The notes beneath the pieces were generated by a model that saw nothing but the letters and a program-made list of their open reading frames with translations, was not told the origin of the DNA and did no database searches. The position numbers were made by a program, and so were the translations under genes. Below, one piece after another: positions 50,951-61,098 of a stretch of 64,000 nucleotides of DNA. Each line of letters starts with the position of its first letter. The first letter of the stretch is position 1. The DNA comes from Marichromatium gracile (GTDB lineage: Bacteria > Pseudomonadota > Gammaproteobacteria > Chromatiales > Chromatiaceae), in NCBI RefSeq assembly GCF_004343155.1, contig NZ_SMDC01000004.1, positions 62,001 to 126,000 on the forward strand, written 5' to 3'.

Positions 50951-50974
50951 CGTTATATCGCCCTCGATATAACC
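50951..50974 (+). promoter_or_regulatory. ModE-box-like palindrome 3, before modE
   Basis: CGTTATAT-CGCCCTCG-ATATAACC, the same 8-8-8 layout as boxes 1 and 2, 31 bp before the modE start codon. It would give autorepression of modE-modABC by Mo-loaded ModE. Confidence 0.75.
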
Positions 50975-51004
50975 CTTGTCACCGAGTCAACAGAGGCCGC
51001 GATC

Positions 51005-51823
51005 ATGCCCCATGCCGCAGAGACCCACGCCCGACTCAAGACCTCGGGCGCCCTACGGCTCGATCTCGACACCAGCCGCTTCGCCGGGCACGAGCGCATC
51101 GCACTGCTGCGCCGCATCGACGAGACCGGCTCGATCTCGCAGGCGGCGCGCGCCCTGGGCATCTCCTACAAACAGGCCTGGGACGCGGTCGACGCGATGA
51201 ACAACCTCTCGGCCGCGCCCCTGGTGCAACGTCGCACCGGCGGACGCCACGGCGGCGGCACCGAGCTCACCGCCGAGGGGCGACGGCTGATCACGGTGTT
51301 CGAGACCGCCGAGCGCGAGCACCGGCGCTTTCTCGAACGACTCGGCGAGGGCGTGCGCGACTTCGACCATTTCCATCGTCTGTTAGGAGTCATCAACATG
51401 AAGGTCAGCGCAAGGAATCATCTGCACGGCGTGGTCACCGCGGTGCGTCGCGGGGCGGTCAACGCCGAGGTGGTACTCGACCTCAAGGGCACGCCGCTGG
51501 TGGCGATCGTCACCAACGAGAGCGTCGAGGCGCTCGGCCTCGAACCCGGGCGCGAGGCCTACGCCCTGGTCAAGGCCTCCTTCGTGCTCATCACCACCGA
51601 GGACGGCGGGCTGCGCACCTCGGCGCGCAACCGTCTGTGCGGCACCGTCGAGCGGATGATCGAGGGGCCGGTGAACACCGAGGTGGTGCTCGCGCTCGAC
51701 GGCGGCGCACGGGTCACCGCGATGATCACCGCCGAGAGCGCGCATCAACTCGAACTGGCCGAGGGCAAGCGTGCCTGCGCGCTGATCAAGGCCCCGCACA
51801 TCATCCTCGCGGTCAGCGACTGA
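51005..51823 (+). CDS. modE: Molybdate-responsive regulator ModE
   Basis: A 272-residue protein. Residues 20-120 form a LysR-like winged HTH (IALLRRIDETGSISQAARAL, GISYKQAWDAVDAMNNL). Two Mop/TOBE molybdate-binding domains follow: SARNHLHGVVTAVRRGAVNA and, about 70 residues on, SARNRLCGTVERMIEGPVNT. As a dimer it binds molybdate or tungstate and represses uptake genes. GAGG lies 8 nt before ATG 51005. It precedes modA in the same direction, with its own box upstream. Confidence 0.95.
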   Translation: MPHAAETHARLKTSGALRLDLDTSRFAGHERIALLRRIDETGSISQAARALGISYKQAWDAVDAMNNLSAAPLVQRRTGGRHGGGTELTAEGRRLITVFETAEREHRRFLERLGEGVRDFDHFHRLLGVINMKVSARNHLHGVVTAVRRGAVNAEVVLDLKGTPLVAIVTNESVEALGLEPGREAYALVKASFVLITTEDGGLRTSARNRLCGTVERMIEGPVNTEVVLALDGGARVTAMITAESAHQLELAEGKRACALIKAPHIILAVSD

Positions 51824-51870
51824 GACCCACCACGCCACCCATCCCCGTCAGCGACAAGGAGTATCGAAGG

Positions 51871-52614
51871 ATGTCGACCCCATTGCGCTCACTCACCGCC
51901 GCCGTGCTGCTGCTCGGCTCCACCACCCTGGTCCAGGCCGAGGAGGTCCGGGTCGCGGTCGCGGCCAACTTCACCGCGGCGATGAAGGAGATCGCCACCG
52001 CATTCGAGCAAGCCACCGGACACAGCACCCGGATCAGCTACGGCTCGACCGGCAAGCTCTATACCCAGATCGTCAACGGCGCGCCCTTCGACGTCTTCCT
52101 CGCCGCCGACCAGCGCCGCCCGGCGCTGCTCGTCGATGAGGGCCGCGCCAGCGCGCCCTTCACCTACGCCATCGGTGAGCTGGCGCTGTGGAGCACCGAC
52201 CCCGCGCTGATCACGGACGGCGCGGCACTGCTCGAATCGGGCGCGTTCGACCGCCTGGCGATCGCCAATCCCAAGACCGCGCCCTATGGCGCCGCGGCGA
52301 TGGAGGTGCTGGAGTCGCTGGGGCTGGCCGAGACCCTCGCGCCCAAGCTGGTGCGCGGCGACAACATCGCCCAGACCTACCAGTTCGTCGCCACCGGCAA
52401 CGCCGAACTCGGCTTCGTCGCCCTGGCGCAGATCGCCCTCGACCCCAGCGGCTCGCGCTGGGAGGTGGAGCAGTCGCACTACAGCCCGATCCGTCAGGAC
52501 GCGGTGCTGCTCGAGGGCGCCGAGGCCAACCCCGCCGCCCAGGCGCTGCTCGACTACCTCCAGGGTGAGGCGGCGCGCGCGGTGATCACCCGCTACGGCT
52601 ACGCCACCGACTGA
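51871..52614 (+). CDS. modA: Periplasmic molybdate-binding protein ModA
   Basis: A 247-residue exported protein (signal peptide ends VQAEE). ModA hallmarks: VRVAVAANFTAAMKEIATAF, ISYGSTGKLYTQIVNGAPFD, VFLAADQRRPALLVDEG, ANPKTAPYGAAAMEVLESLG and GNAELGFVALAQIAL. It binds MoO4 or WO4 and docks on ModB. ATG 51871 is preceded by AAGGAG at 11 nt and CGAAGG nearer. A stem-loop separates it from modB. Confidence 0.95.
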   Translation: MSTPLRSLTAAVLLLGSTTLVQAEEVRVAVAANFTAAMKEIATAFEQATGHSTRISYGSTGKLYTQIVNGAPFDVFLAADQRRPALLVDEGRASAPFTYAIGELALWSTDPALITDGAALLESGAFDRLAIANPKTAPYGAAAMEVLESLGLAETLAPKLVRGDNIAQTYQFVATGNAELGFVALAQIALDPSGSRWEVEQSHYSPIRQDAVLLEGAEANPAAQALLDYLQGEAARAVITRYGYATD

Positions 52615-52621
52615 GCGTGAC

Positions 52622-52645
52622 GAGGCCCGGCGCGCGCCGGGCCTC
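52622..52645. terminator. Strong stem-loop between modA and modB
   Basis: A perfect GAGGCCCGGC-GCGC-GCCGGGCCTC just after the modA stop. Without a T run it is more likely a partial terminator or 3' stabiliser giving more ModA than ModBC, a common pattern for binding-protein genes. Confidence 0.6.
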
Positions 52646-52680
52646 ACCGCCTCCGCCCCATCCCCGCCCGGAGCACCGCC

Positions 52681-53358
52681 GTGTCACTCGATCTCACCCC
52701 GGTCTGGCTGACCCTCAAGCTCGCCACCCTCACCACCGCCGTGCTGCTGGTGGTGGGCACCCCGCTGGCCTGGTGGCTGTCGCAGACGCGCTCGCGCTTC
52801 AAGCAGATCGTCGCCACCCTGGTGGCGCTGCCGCTGGTGCTGCCGCCGACGGTGCTCGGCTTCTATCTGTTGCTGCTGCTCGGCCCGCACGGCCCGATCG
52901 GCGCGCTCACCGAGCGGCTCGGGCTCGGCACCCTGCCCTTCACCTTCGCCGGGCTGGTGGTCGGCTCGGTGCTCTACTCGCTGCCCTTCATGGTGCAGCC
53001 GGTGCACAACGCCTTCGAGGCGATCGGCCAGCGCCCGCTGGAGGTCGCCGCCACCCTGCGTGCCTCGCCGCTGGCACGCTTCTTCGACGTTGCCCTGCCG
53101 CTGGCGCTGCCCGGGCTGCTCACCGGCGCGGTGCTCGCCTTCGCCCACACCGTCGGCGAGTTCGGGGTGATCCTGATGATCGGCGGCAACATCCCCGGCG
53201 AGACCAAGGTGCTCTCGGTGGCGATCTACGACCACGTCGAGTCGCTGGAGTGGGCCCAGGCGCACTGGCTCGCCGGCGGCATGGTGCTGTTCTCCTTCCT
53301 GGTGGTGCTGATGATGAACCTGCTCGGCCAACGCATGCGGCGGATCGGTCATGGCTGA
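52681..53358 (+). CDS. modB: Molybdate ABC permease ModB
   Basis: A 225-residue permease with five to six helices ([40 protein letters not shown]) and the coupling motif [20 protein letters not shown] then [11 protein letters not shown], characteristic of ModB. GTG 52681 is the likely start (GGAGC upstream). It overlaps modC by 8 bp. Confidence 0.93.
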   Translation: MSLDLTPVWLTLKLATLTTAVLLVVGTPLAWWLSQTRSRFKQIVATLVALPLVLPPTVLGFYLLLLLGPHGPIGALTERLGLGTLPFTFAGLVVGSVLYSLPFMVQPVHNAFEAIGQRPLEVAATLRASPLARFFDVALPLALPGLLTGAVLAFAHTVGEFGVILMIGGNIPGETKVLSVAIYDHVESLEWAQAHWLAGGMVLFSFLVVLMMNLLGQRMRRIGHG

Positions 53359-54436
53359 CGTGCTCGACCTCGCCTTCCGTCTCGATCGCGGCGACTTCAG
53401 CCTCGATCTTGCCTGTCGCGTCCCGGCGCGCGGCGTCAGCGCCCTGTTCGGGCGCTCCGGCTGCGGCAAGACCACGGTACTGCGCTGCGTCGCCGGGCTG
53501 GAGCGCGCCGCCGGTCACTGCCGACTCGCCGAGGCCTGCTGGCAGGACGACGCCAACGAGCGCTTCCTGCCCACCCATCGCCGCCCGATCGGCTACGTCT
53601 TCCAGGAGCCGAGCCTGTTCCCGCACCGCTCGGTGCGCGCCAACCTCGACTACGGACGCCGCCGCATCCCGGCGCGCGCGCGCTGCGTCGACTTCGACGA
53701 GGTGGTCGAGCTGCTCGGCATCGCCCCGCTGCTCGGGCGCGACCCGGCGGGGCTCTCCGGCGGCGAGCGTCAGCGCGTGGCGATCGCCCGCGCCCTGCTC
53801 ACCAGCCCCCGGCTATTGCTGATGGACGAGCCGCTGGCCGCGCTCGACCACACCAGCAAGCGCGACATCCTGCCCTATCTCGAACGTCTCCACGATCACC
53901 TGCAGATCCCGATCCTCTACGTCAGCCACGACCCCGACGAGGTCGCGCGGCTGGCCGATCACATCCTGCTGATCGAGGCCGGGCGGCTGCGCGCCGCCGG
54001 CCCGGCGCCGCAGATGCTCACCCGTCTCGACCTGCCGCTGGTGCGCGAGGAGACCGCCAGCGCCCTGCTCAGCGGGCGGGTGCGCGCCCATGATGCGCGC
54101 TACGGCCTCACCCGCGTCGCCATCCCCGGCGCCTCGCTGATGCTCGAACGGCTCGACCGCGCGGTGGACGAGACCGTGCGCGTACGCATCCACGCCCGCG
54201 ACGTCAGCATCGCCCTCGACGACCCCGGCACCTCCAGCATCCTCAACGTCCTGCCCGCGCACATCGTCGAGATGCACCCGCTCAGCGCGTCCCAGGTCCT
54301 CGTCGGCCTCGCCGTCGGCACCACCCCCGAGAGCCGCCTGCTCGCCCGCATCACCCGCCACTCCTGGGAACGCCTCCGCCTCCATCCCGGCCAGCAGGTG
54401 CATGCGCAGGTCAAGGCGGTGGCGGTGATGGATTGA
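53351..54436 (+). CDS. modC: Molybdate ABC ATPase ModC
   Basis: A 361-residue protein. Walker [11 protein letters not shown]-loop YVFQEPSLF, signature LSGGERQR, Walker [12 protein letters not shown] and H-loop VSHDPDEV are followed by a C-terminal TOBE/Mop domain ([32 protein letters not shown]). It hydrolyses ATP for molybdate import through ModB, and the Mop domain may sense the cytoplasmic oxyanion. ATG 53351 lies inside the modB end. Confidence 0.95.
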   Translation: MADVLDLAFRLDRGDFSLDLACRVPARGVSALFGRSGCGKTTVLRCVAGLERAAGHCRLAEACWQDDANERFLPTHRRPIGYVFQEPSLFPHRSVRANLDYGRRRIPARARCVDFDEVVELLGIAPLLGRDPAGLSGGERQRVAIARALLTSPRLLLMDEPLAALDHTSKRDILPYLERLHDHLQIPILYVSHDPDEVARLADHILLIEAGRLRAAGPAPQMLTRLDLPLVREETASALLSGRVRAHDARYGLTRVAIPGASLMLERLDRAVDETVRVRIHARDVSIALDDPGTSSILNVLPAHIVEMHPLSASQVLVGLAVGTTPESRLLARITRHSWERLRLHPGQQVHAQVKAVAVMD

Positions 54437-54511
54437 GCCCCGCCGCTCGACTCGTCACACTGTTGTCGCCGTCTTACCAGCGACCTCGATGAGTGAAAAC
54501 GGGAGGCACGC

Positions 54512-55219
54512 ATGCAACGCGTCAAGATCTGCTGCATCAGCTCCAGCGAAGAGGCCGCACTGGCGATCCGCTGCGGCGCATCGGCGCTCGGGCTGGTTTC
54601 GGAGATGCCCAGCGGGCCCGGCGTCATCTCCGAGGCGGAGATCGCCGAGATCGCCGCGCGAATCCCGCCGCCGATCGCCACCGTCCTCCTCACCAGCCGC
54701 ACCGATCCGGCCGAGATCATCGCCCAGCAGAGGCGCTGCGGCGTCAATACGCTGCAATTGTGCGACCGGCTGCCATGCGGCGCGCACCAGACGATCCGCC
54801 GGGCGCTCCCCGGCGTGTCGCTGATCCAGGTCGTCCACGTCAAGGGCGCGGCGTCGGTCGAAGAGGCGCAGACCCTCAGCCGCGAGGTCGATGCCATCCT
54901 GCTCGACTCCGGGAACCCATCGCTGCGGGTCAAGGAACTCGGCGGAACAGGCCGCACCCATGACTGGTCGCTGAGCGCCGAGATCGTCAAGAGATCCCAC
55001 ACCCCCGTGTTCCTGGCGGGCGGCCTGAACCCCGAGAACGTGCGTCAGGCAATCGCCCAGGTCCAGCCCTTCGGCCTCGACATCTGCACCGGTGTGCGCA
55101 CCGCCGGCGCATTGGACGAGGCGCGGCTTGTTGCGTTTATGGAGGCTGTCGGACGATGTCAATCCTTGGGGGGACGAAATTCCGGGAGAGCCTCAATGAC
55201 GCGAACGCGCCCCGCCTGA
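54512..55219 (+). CDS. TrpF-like phosphoribosylanthranilate isomerase homologue with IS-derived tail
   Basis: A 235-residue TIM-barrel protein: VKICCISSSEEAALAIRCGA (TrpF has K-I-C-G-I-T), GLVSEMPSGPGVISEAEIAE, IQVVHVKGAASVEEA, DAILLDSG with the expected Asp, and VFLAGGLNPENVRQAIAQVQ then SGVR-like CTGVRTAGA. It is a divergent member that may not act in tryptophan synthesis, as no trp genes are nearby. From about residue 215 (SLGGRNSGRASM) it is encoded by an IS3-type terminal sequence, so the native C terminus was replaced. GGGAGG precedes ATG 54512. Confidence 0.7.
   Translation: MQRVKICCISSSEEAALAIRCGASALGLVSEMPSGPGVISEAEIAEIAARIPPPIATVLLTSRTDPAEIIAQQRRCGVNTLQLCDRLPCGAHQTIRRALPGVSLIQVVHVKGAASVEEAQTLSREVDAILLDSGNPSLRVKELGGTGRTHDWSLSAEIVKRSHTPVFLAGGLNPENVRQAIAQVQPFGLDICTGVRTAGALDEARLVAFMEAVGRCQSLGGRNSGRASMTRTRPA
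55157..55195. repeat. Solo IS3-family end
   Basis: TCAATCCTTGGGGGGACGAA and CCGGGAG...CTCA match the right end of the element at 58288-59376 in the same orientation. Only this terminal stretch remains of that copy. Confidence 0.7.
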
Positions 55220-55325
55220 GGACATCATCGCCTGGTCGGGTTGGCGACGACGATATCAGATGCGCGCCAGGGCCTGTCAGTATCGAGCGCGCGGGGTTGG
55301 GCCGCCGTGAAGATATGCGGCTGTA

Positions 55326-55560
55326 GTCGTAGTCGAGCGCTTCAACGGACGCATCGCCGAGGTGCTGGCCACCACACGCTTCGACTCCGCCCTGAGTCTG
55401 GAGCAGACCATCACCCGCTATGTCCAGGTCTACAACCAGCACATCCCCCAGAAAGCACTCGGGCACATCGCACCGATTCAAGCACTCAAGGAGTGGGCGC
55501 AGAAACGCCCGGAGCTATTCAATAAACGGGCTTACAATCTCAGGGGGCTTGATAGTTATG
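55326..55560 (+). pseudogene. C-terminal remnant of an IS481-like transposase
   Basis: The frame reads VVVERFNGRIAEVLATTRFD, then LEQTITRYVQVYNQHIPQKA, PIQALKEWAQKRPELFNKRA and YNLRGLDS, the end of a DDE (rve) transposase of the IS481 type. The N-terminal two thirds and upstream IS end are missing. Its last codons overlap the start of the large membrane-protein gene, so that gene arrived or was fused here with IS activity. Confidence 0.7.
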
Positions 55561-58290
55561 CCATCTATTTCCAGGGAACAGGTCAAACCTCGATTGATAT
55601 CGCGCTTAATATTCGCGCTTCGGCGGGGCCCATTCGACACACTCTCGTCGCACGTCGATCAATGGATCAGAGAATGGAGCCAGACCAATCCTGAGCGACG
55701 CGCTTGTTGTCACGGCTTCGCCCCCCGGATTCTGCATTCCGCAACCGAGCATCCCGTCTGGTTTGTACTCGCAATCCTTGAACTATCGACGCTCCTCGCC
55801 TTGCTCTGCGTGTTCGCTGTTCTCATCATCACCGGCCATCAGCCAAGCTTTCTCAGCAGTGAGTTTAGCAAGGGCGTCAAGCCCTATTTCGATGTCGTCT
55901 GGACGATTCAGGCAACCATTACCGCCGTCGTCTATCCCATCATCATCGCCTTTGTCGCGATCTTGCTGCAAAGACGGCAGTCTTCAAAGGTTGACCTGCA
56001 GATCTATCTGTATTCCACGGCGGCACTACCTGCAGGACTCAGCGCTCTCGGACTCATCGGTGCTTTGGGTCTCCAGTATCTCGTCGCCTTCACGCTGGCC
56101 CCGCAAGGGGCCGCTTGGGGGATGATCGCAAGCCTCTGTTGGTTTACGATCAACGTCTGCCTGACCGGCTGTTTTCTCTACTCCACCATCAGCTTCTTGC
56201 ACGATGACAACCGACTGCGTGCCTTCGAGCAATATGCAGTGCATATCGCGTTGCCTCGCGAGGTAAGACAATACCTGAATAAGCACATCATGTGGGATGC
56301 GCAGCAGCTAGGACTCTTACCAGGCCGGCCCAGCTATCAACGCCTTGACTCTGGCGCAGACCAAGGGCCGTCTATCGATCTGATGCCTTACGGTACAGAC
56401 GGAACACCGTGCGTCACTCGACGGTTACGCAGGCGTAGCCAATTATCCGACGTCCGAATGCGGTTGTTCGCCGCCGGATTGAGTCGATGGTTGGCTCAGG
56501 CACGCACTCACTGGCAAGGCGACCTCTCCCATGACGCCGATGCAAGAGCGGCTGATCTGGAATTAAGGGTCGAGCCGGGAGACATGAAGAGTGGCAACGT
56601 TACCCTGCTTGTCGTCAAGAATGGTCCACAACCTGACTGGTTGGCGCGCTTGCTCATCCGCCGAGCGTTCATGTTCCGTTCCTCGCCCGGCTCTGTTCAG
56701 ACTTACAACACGGGCAAACTGCTTCAGGAATTGGTTTCAGACCTCAAGAACGAGACAGCGGCCGGCCGCGAAGACGGTACTCAGGAGAGGTTGCTTGCGC
56801 TTACCCATGTCCATACTGCGCTGTTGGATGCAGGTCGTTTCGTCGATGAAAATGGTGCAGCTGCGAATGTAGCTTGCATGAAGGTTCCAGCCGGATTCGG
56901 CAGTCTTTCTCTTTATCAGACCTGGGTCTCTGACTATTCGCCCTGGCTCGAATGCGTGATCGGAATGCTCGAATCCAACCCGCGTGGGTTTGAGCTCGCC
57001 TGCCACGTGACTCATCGGCTGGCCAGGGAAGTCGAGCGAGAGCCGTTAGAGATTCCGAACGATCTGCTCCGTCTTCACGGACGATTGATCTTTCTCCTCG
57101 GCTTGTGGTGGCTGAGTAAAGTTGAGGACCAAGGGTCCATCTCGCATGATGCCGCGCATGAGGCACAGTTGCGGGCTCCGCGTGCCGGGATCTACGGCAA
57201 GGCGCTTCGCCAGTGGGTTGGCGGATGGGAGCTTATTCGACTGCGAGACGCGCCTGAGCCCATCACGTCCGTCGAGGCCGCCTGGAAGCACGCGACGCTC
57301 GAGGCGAGATTCTCGATGGAGCGCATCCAACAAACCGCAGAGATGGTATTTGCGGCTGTCGTGCGCGGCGACACTCAGGCCGCTCGTCTTGTCCTCGGCT
57401 CTTTCTTCAACTGGTTTGCCCAGACAAGCCACCGTTACCAGAATACCTTCCTGGATGGTTACCTTCCACCAACCTTGACAGTATCAGCACTCGATGCGGG
57501 GTGGGCTGAGATCTGGGCGCAATATCATGTATCGCTGGTGGAAACAGAACCGAGCCTTGACGCCCCGACGAACATTTGCGGAATCCTGGTAAAGCGATTC
57601 TGGGAAGATCTTCGGCACTTGCTGATCTTGTTGTTGCTCGAAGCGAGCAAGGATGGAAAAAGGGAAGAGCCTGCTATGCAGGTCGTCTTGTTCCTGTTGC
57701 GAGGCTACGTCGATGATGAAGAGTCGCTCGAGTCGGCACGAGCTTATCGTGATGCGCAGCAAGTTCTGCTCCTGCTGATCCGGCAGCACTATGCAAGTCA
57801 GGAGTACATGCTACGCCTGAATGATTTCTTAAATAATGTTCAGCGACATCAATGGTCTGAGCCGATTCCCGGTCGCGTCTATACCTTGCCCGAGAGTGAG
57901 GACCTAAGTTCGCTGAGCCGCAGTCTACTGCTGCTCTTACTGTCTCTAGCGCCGGCTCGGGAGTTTTCGGTGGACACGATCGAAAGGTTTGCTTTATCTC
58001 AGAATAGTGAATTCGACGCACGTCTCCACTGGAAAGCCCAAGAACTGGCTCGCGAATTGAGCAAAGAGCTAGAAGACAGACGACAGTCCAATAGCGGGAC
58101 AGTCGGCGCAATCTTGAAGCATGCCTCCATCATCAGGGAGATTCGTGCAGGACTTAGTCCTAGTCCAGACGCGATATCCATCCATATCGGGAATGCGCCA
58201 CCCAAACCCATCGATCCGCTCACTGAGGAATGGGTTACAGAGGCAACCAAGTGGCTGGGAGAGCTTCCGGAGAAGGTTCAGTGGGTGTGA
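55558..58290 (+). CDS. Unknown 910-residue membrane protein, probably 3'-truncated
   Basis: ATG 55558 (AGGGGG about 11 nt upstream) opens a 910-residue frame. About 60 cytoplasmic residues precede four hydrophobic segments (VWFVLAILELSTLLALLCVF, AVVYPIIIAFVAILL, LSALGLIGALGLQYLVAF and WFTINVCLTGCFLYSTISFL). A soluble region of some 700 residues follows, helix-rich, with no recognised catalytic motif. Codon choice and base content are visibly AT-richer than the neighbours, a sign of transfer. The stop TGA 58288-58290 is the terminal TGA of the adjacent IS3 element, so the natural C terminus was probably lost. It is boxed by IS debris on both sides and might be a membrane effector of a defence or signalling system, but nothing proves it. 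Confidence 0.65.
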   Translation: MPSISREQVKPRLISRLIFALRRGPFDTLSSHVDQWIREWSQTNPERRACCHGFAPRILHSATEHPVWFVLAILELSTLLALLCVFAVLIITGHQPSFLSSEFSKGVKPYFDVVWTIQATITAVVYPIIIAFVAILLQRRQSSKVDLQIYLYSTAALPAGLSALGLIGALGLQYLVAFTLAPQGAAWGMIASLCWFTINVCLTGCFLYSTISFLHDDNRLRAFEQYAVHIALPREVRQYLNKHIMWDAQQLGLLPGRPSYQRLDSGADQGPSIDLMPYGTDGTPCVTRRLRRRSQLSDVRMRLFAAGLSRWLAQARTHWQGDLSHDADARAADLELRVEPGDMKSGNVTLLVVKNGPQPDWLARLLIRRAFMFRSSPGSVQTYNTGKLLQELVSDLKNETAAGREDGTQERLLALTHVHTALLDAGRFVDENGAAANVACMKVPAGFGSLSLYQTWVSDYSPWLECVIGMLESNPRGFELACHVTHRLAREVEREPLEIPNDLLRLHGRLIFLLGLWWLSKVEDQGSISHDAAHEAQLRAPRAGIYGKALRQWVGGWELIRLRDAPEPITSVEAAWKHATLEARFSMERIQQTAEMVFAAVVRGDTQAARLVLGSFFNWFAQTSHRYQNTFLDGYLPPTLTVSALDAGWAEIWAQYHVSLVETEPSLDAPTNICGILVKRFWEDLRHLLILLLLEASKDGKREEPAMQVVLFLLRGYVDDEESLESARAYRDAQQVLLLLIRQHYASQEYMLRLNDFLNNVQRHQWSEPIPGRVYTLPESEDLSSLSRSLLLLLLSLAPAREFSVDTIERFALSQNSEFDARLHWKAQELARELSKELEDRRQSNSGTVGAILKHASIIREIRAGLSPSPDAISIHIGNAPPKPIDPLTEEWVTEATKWLGELPEKVQWV

Positions 58291-59376
58291 GGTTCCCCTG
58301 TTTTTTCCTCCCCCAAGGGGTTGGTCTCATGCGACCGCTTGGTCGCGGCGCTGGTTCGCCTCCCACTGTTGCATGAACTCGACGGGTAAGCGATAGCCGA
58401 GCGTCGAGTGCAGTCGCTTGCGGTTGTAGAAGACCTCGATGTACTCGAAGGCCGTTGCGCGCATCGCCTCGCGGGTCGGGAAGCGCTCGCCGAAGACGCG
58501 CTCGTGCTTGAAGCTGTTGAACCAGCTCTCGGTCGGGGCGTTGTTCCAGCAGTTGCCGCGCCGGCTCATCGAGCAACGCATGGCGTAGCGACGCAGGCGT
58601 TGCTGGAAGGCGTGGCTGGCGTATTGGCTGCCCCGATCGGAGTGGTGCAGCAGCCCCGGTGGCGGCCGGCGCCGGGCATGGGCCATGTCGAGGGCGCTGA
58701 TGACCAGCTCGGCGTCGATGCGTGCACGCATCGACCAGCCGACGACATCGCGGTTGAACAGGTCGAGGACGACGGCCAGATAGAGCCAGCCCTCGTCAGT
58801 CCAGAGATAGGTGATATCGGCGCTCCATACTTTGGTTCGGGGCGCTGGGCCGGAAGTCCCGGGCGAGCAGATTCTCGGCGACGGGAAGGCGGTGGCTCGA
58901 GTCGGTCGTGACGCGATCGCGACGCCGATGACGGCCGCGTAGGCCGTGCGCACGCATCAGCCGCTCCACGCGCGCCTTACTCGCGCTCAGGCCACGAGCG
59001 CGCAGCGCCCGGACCATCCGTGGACTGCTGTAGGCGCCACTGGTCTCGGCGTGAAGGGTCTGCAGCAGCAGCGTTAACTGCGCGTCACTCAGCCATTGGC
59101 GCTGGCCGCCGCGCTGCCAGGCCCGATAGCCGCTCACGCTCACGCCCAGCAGCGCACACAGCCGACGCAAGCCGCACCCAGTTGCGTACCGTCTGCTCCA
59201 CCAGGTCCATAGCGCCACCGAGGCGATGCTGCGCCCCGACTGCAATCGTTTGACCGCCTGCTCCTTGAACTCCAGCGTGTATACCCGCTTCGGGATCTTC
59301 TGCATCCTGCTTTCCAAGCATTGATCGTCAGTCTACGTCAATCCTTGGGGGACGAAGTTCGGGAGGGGGGAACTCA
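58288..59376 (-). mobile_element. Degenerate IS3-family element
   Basis: The ends are imperfect inverted repeats: left TGAGGTTCCCC ... CCCCCAAGGGGTTGG, right (reversed) TGAGTTCCCCCC ... CCCCCAAGGATTGACG, both starting TGA as in IS3 elements. The 1089-bp length is short for the family because of an internal deletion. No 3-bp target duplication is evident (GTG left, CTT right), which suggests rearrangement after insertion. Confidence 0.75.
58327..59305 (-). pseudogene. IS3-family transposase, deleted and frameshifted
   Basis: ATG 59305 starts MQKIPKRVYTLEFKEQAVKR, the orfA head. Near 59220-59170 the frame jumps into orfB-type LCALLGVSVSGYRAWQRGG, so most of the orfA leucine-zipper region and the orfB start are gone; VEQTVRNWVR survives out of frame. 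A second break near 58835 (one extra A) shifts ENLLARDFRPSAPNQ away from VWSADITYLWTDEGWLYLAV. The DDE core (HSDRGSQYASHAFQQRL, NCWNNAPTESWFNSFK) is readable after that. The enzyme is not functional as read. Confidence 0.8.
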
Positions 59377-59504
59377 CTTTCATGTAAACGCAAGTTTTGA
59401 TGACTCTTGTGCGCAAGGCAGAAACCGACTGCTTCTATCTAAAAAGCCCGTTCCCGTACGGAAGCGTTCTCTGAGCGATCAATGGTTCCAAAGGGTTCGG
59501 ACGA

Positions 59505-60917
<1,413 letters not shown>

Positions 60918-61098
60918 GGCGGGCGTCCTGGTCCGTTGGCGCGTCGGCGACCGCCCCGCGCGGGAGCGGTCGCCACTCCGATGGTCGAGCCTCAGATATA
61001 GGGATCGTGCGCGGCGGCTTCATCCGCCGCGCCGTCCGACGGTTCGAGCAGCACCAGGGCGCGCTCGTCGCGCGGCGCCGTCGAGGCCGAGGGCGAGC

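Noticed and set aside
55420-55557. An earlier start for the 910-residue protein.
   Set aside because: That stretch is the IS481 remnant read in another frame and has no ribosome site.
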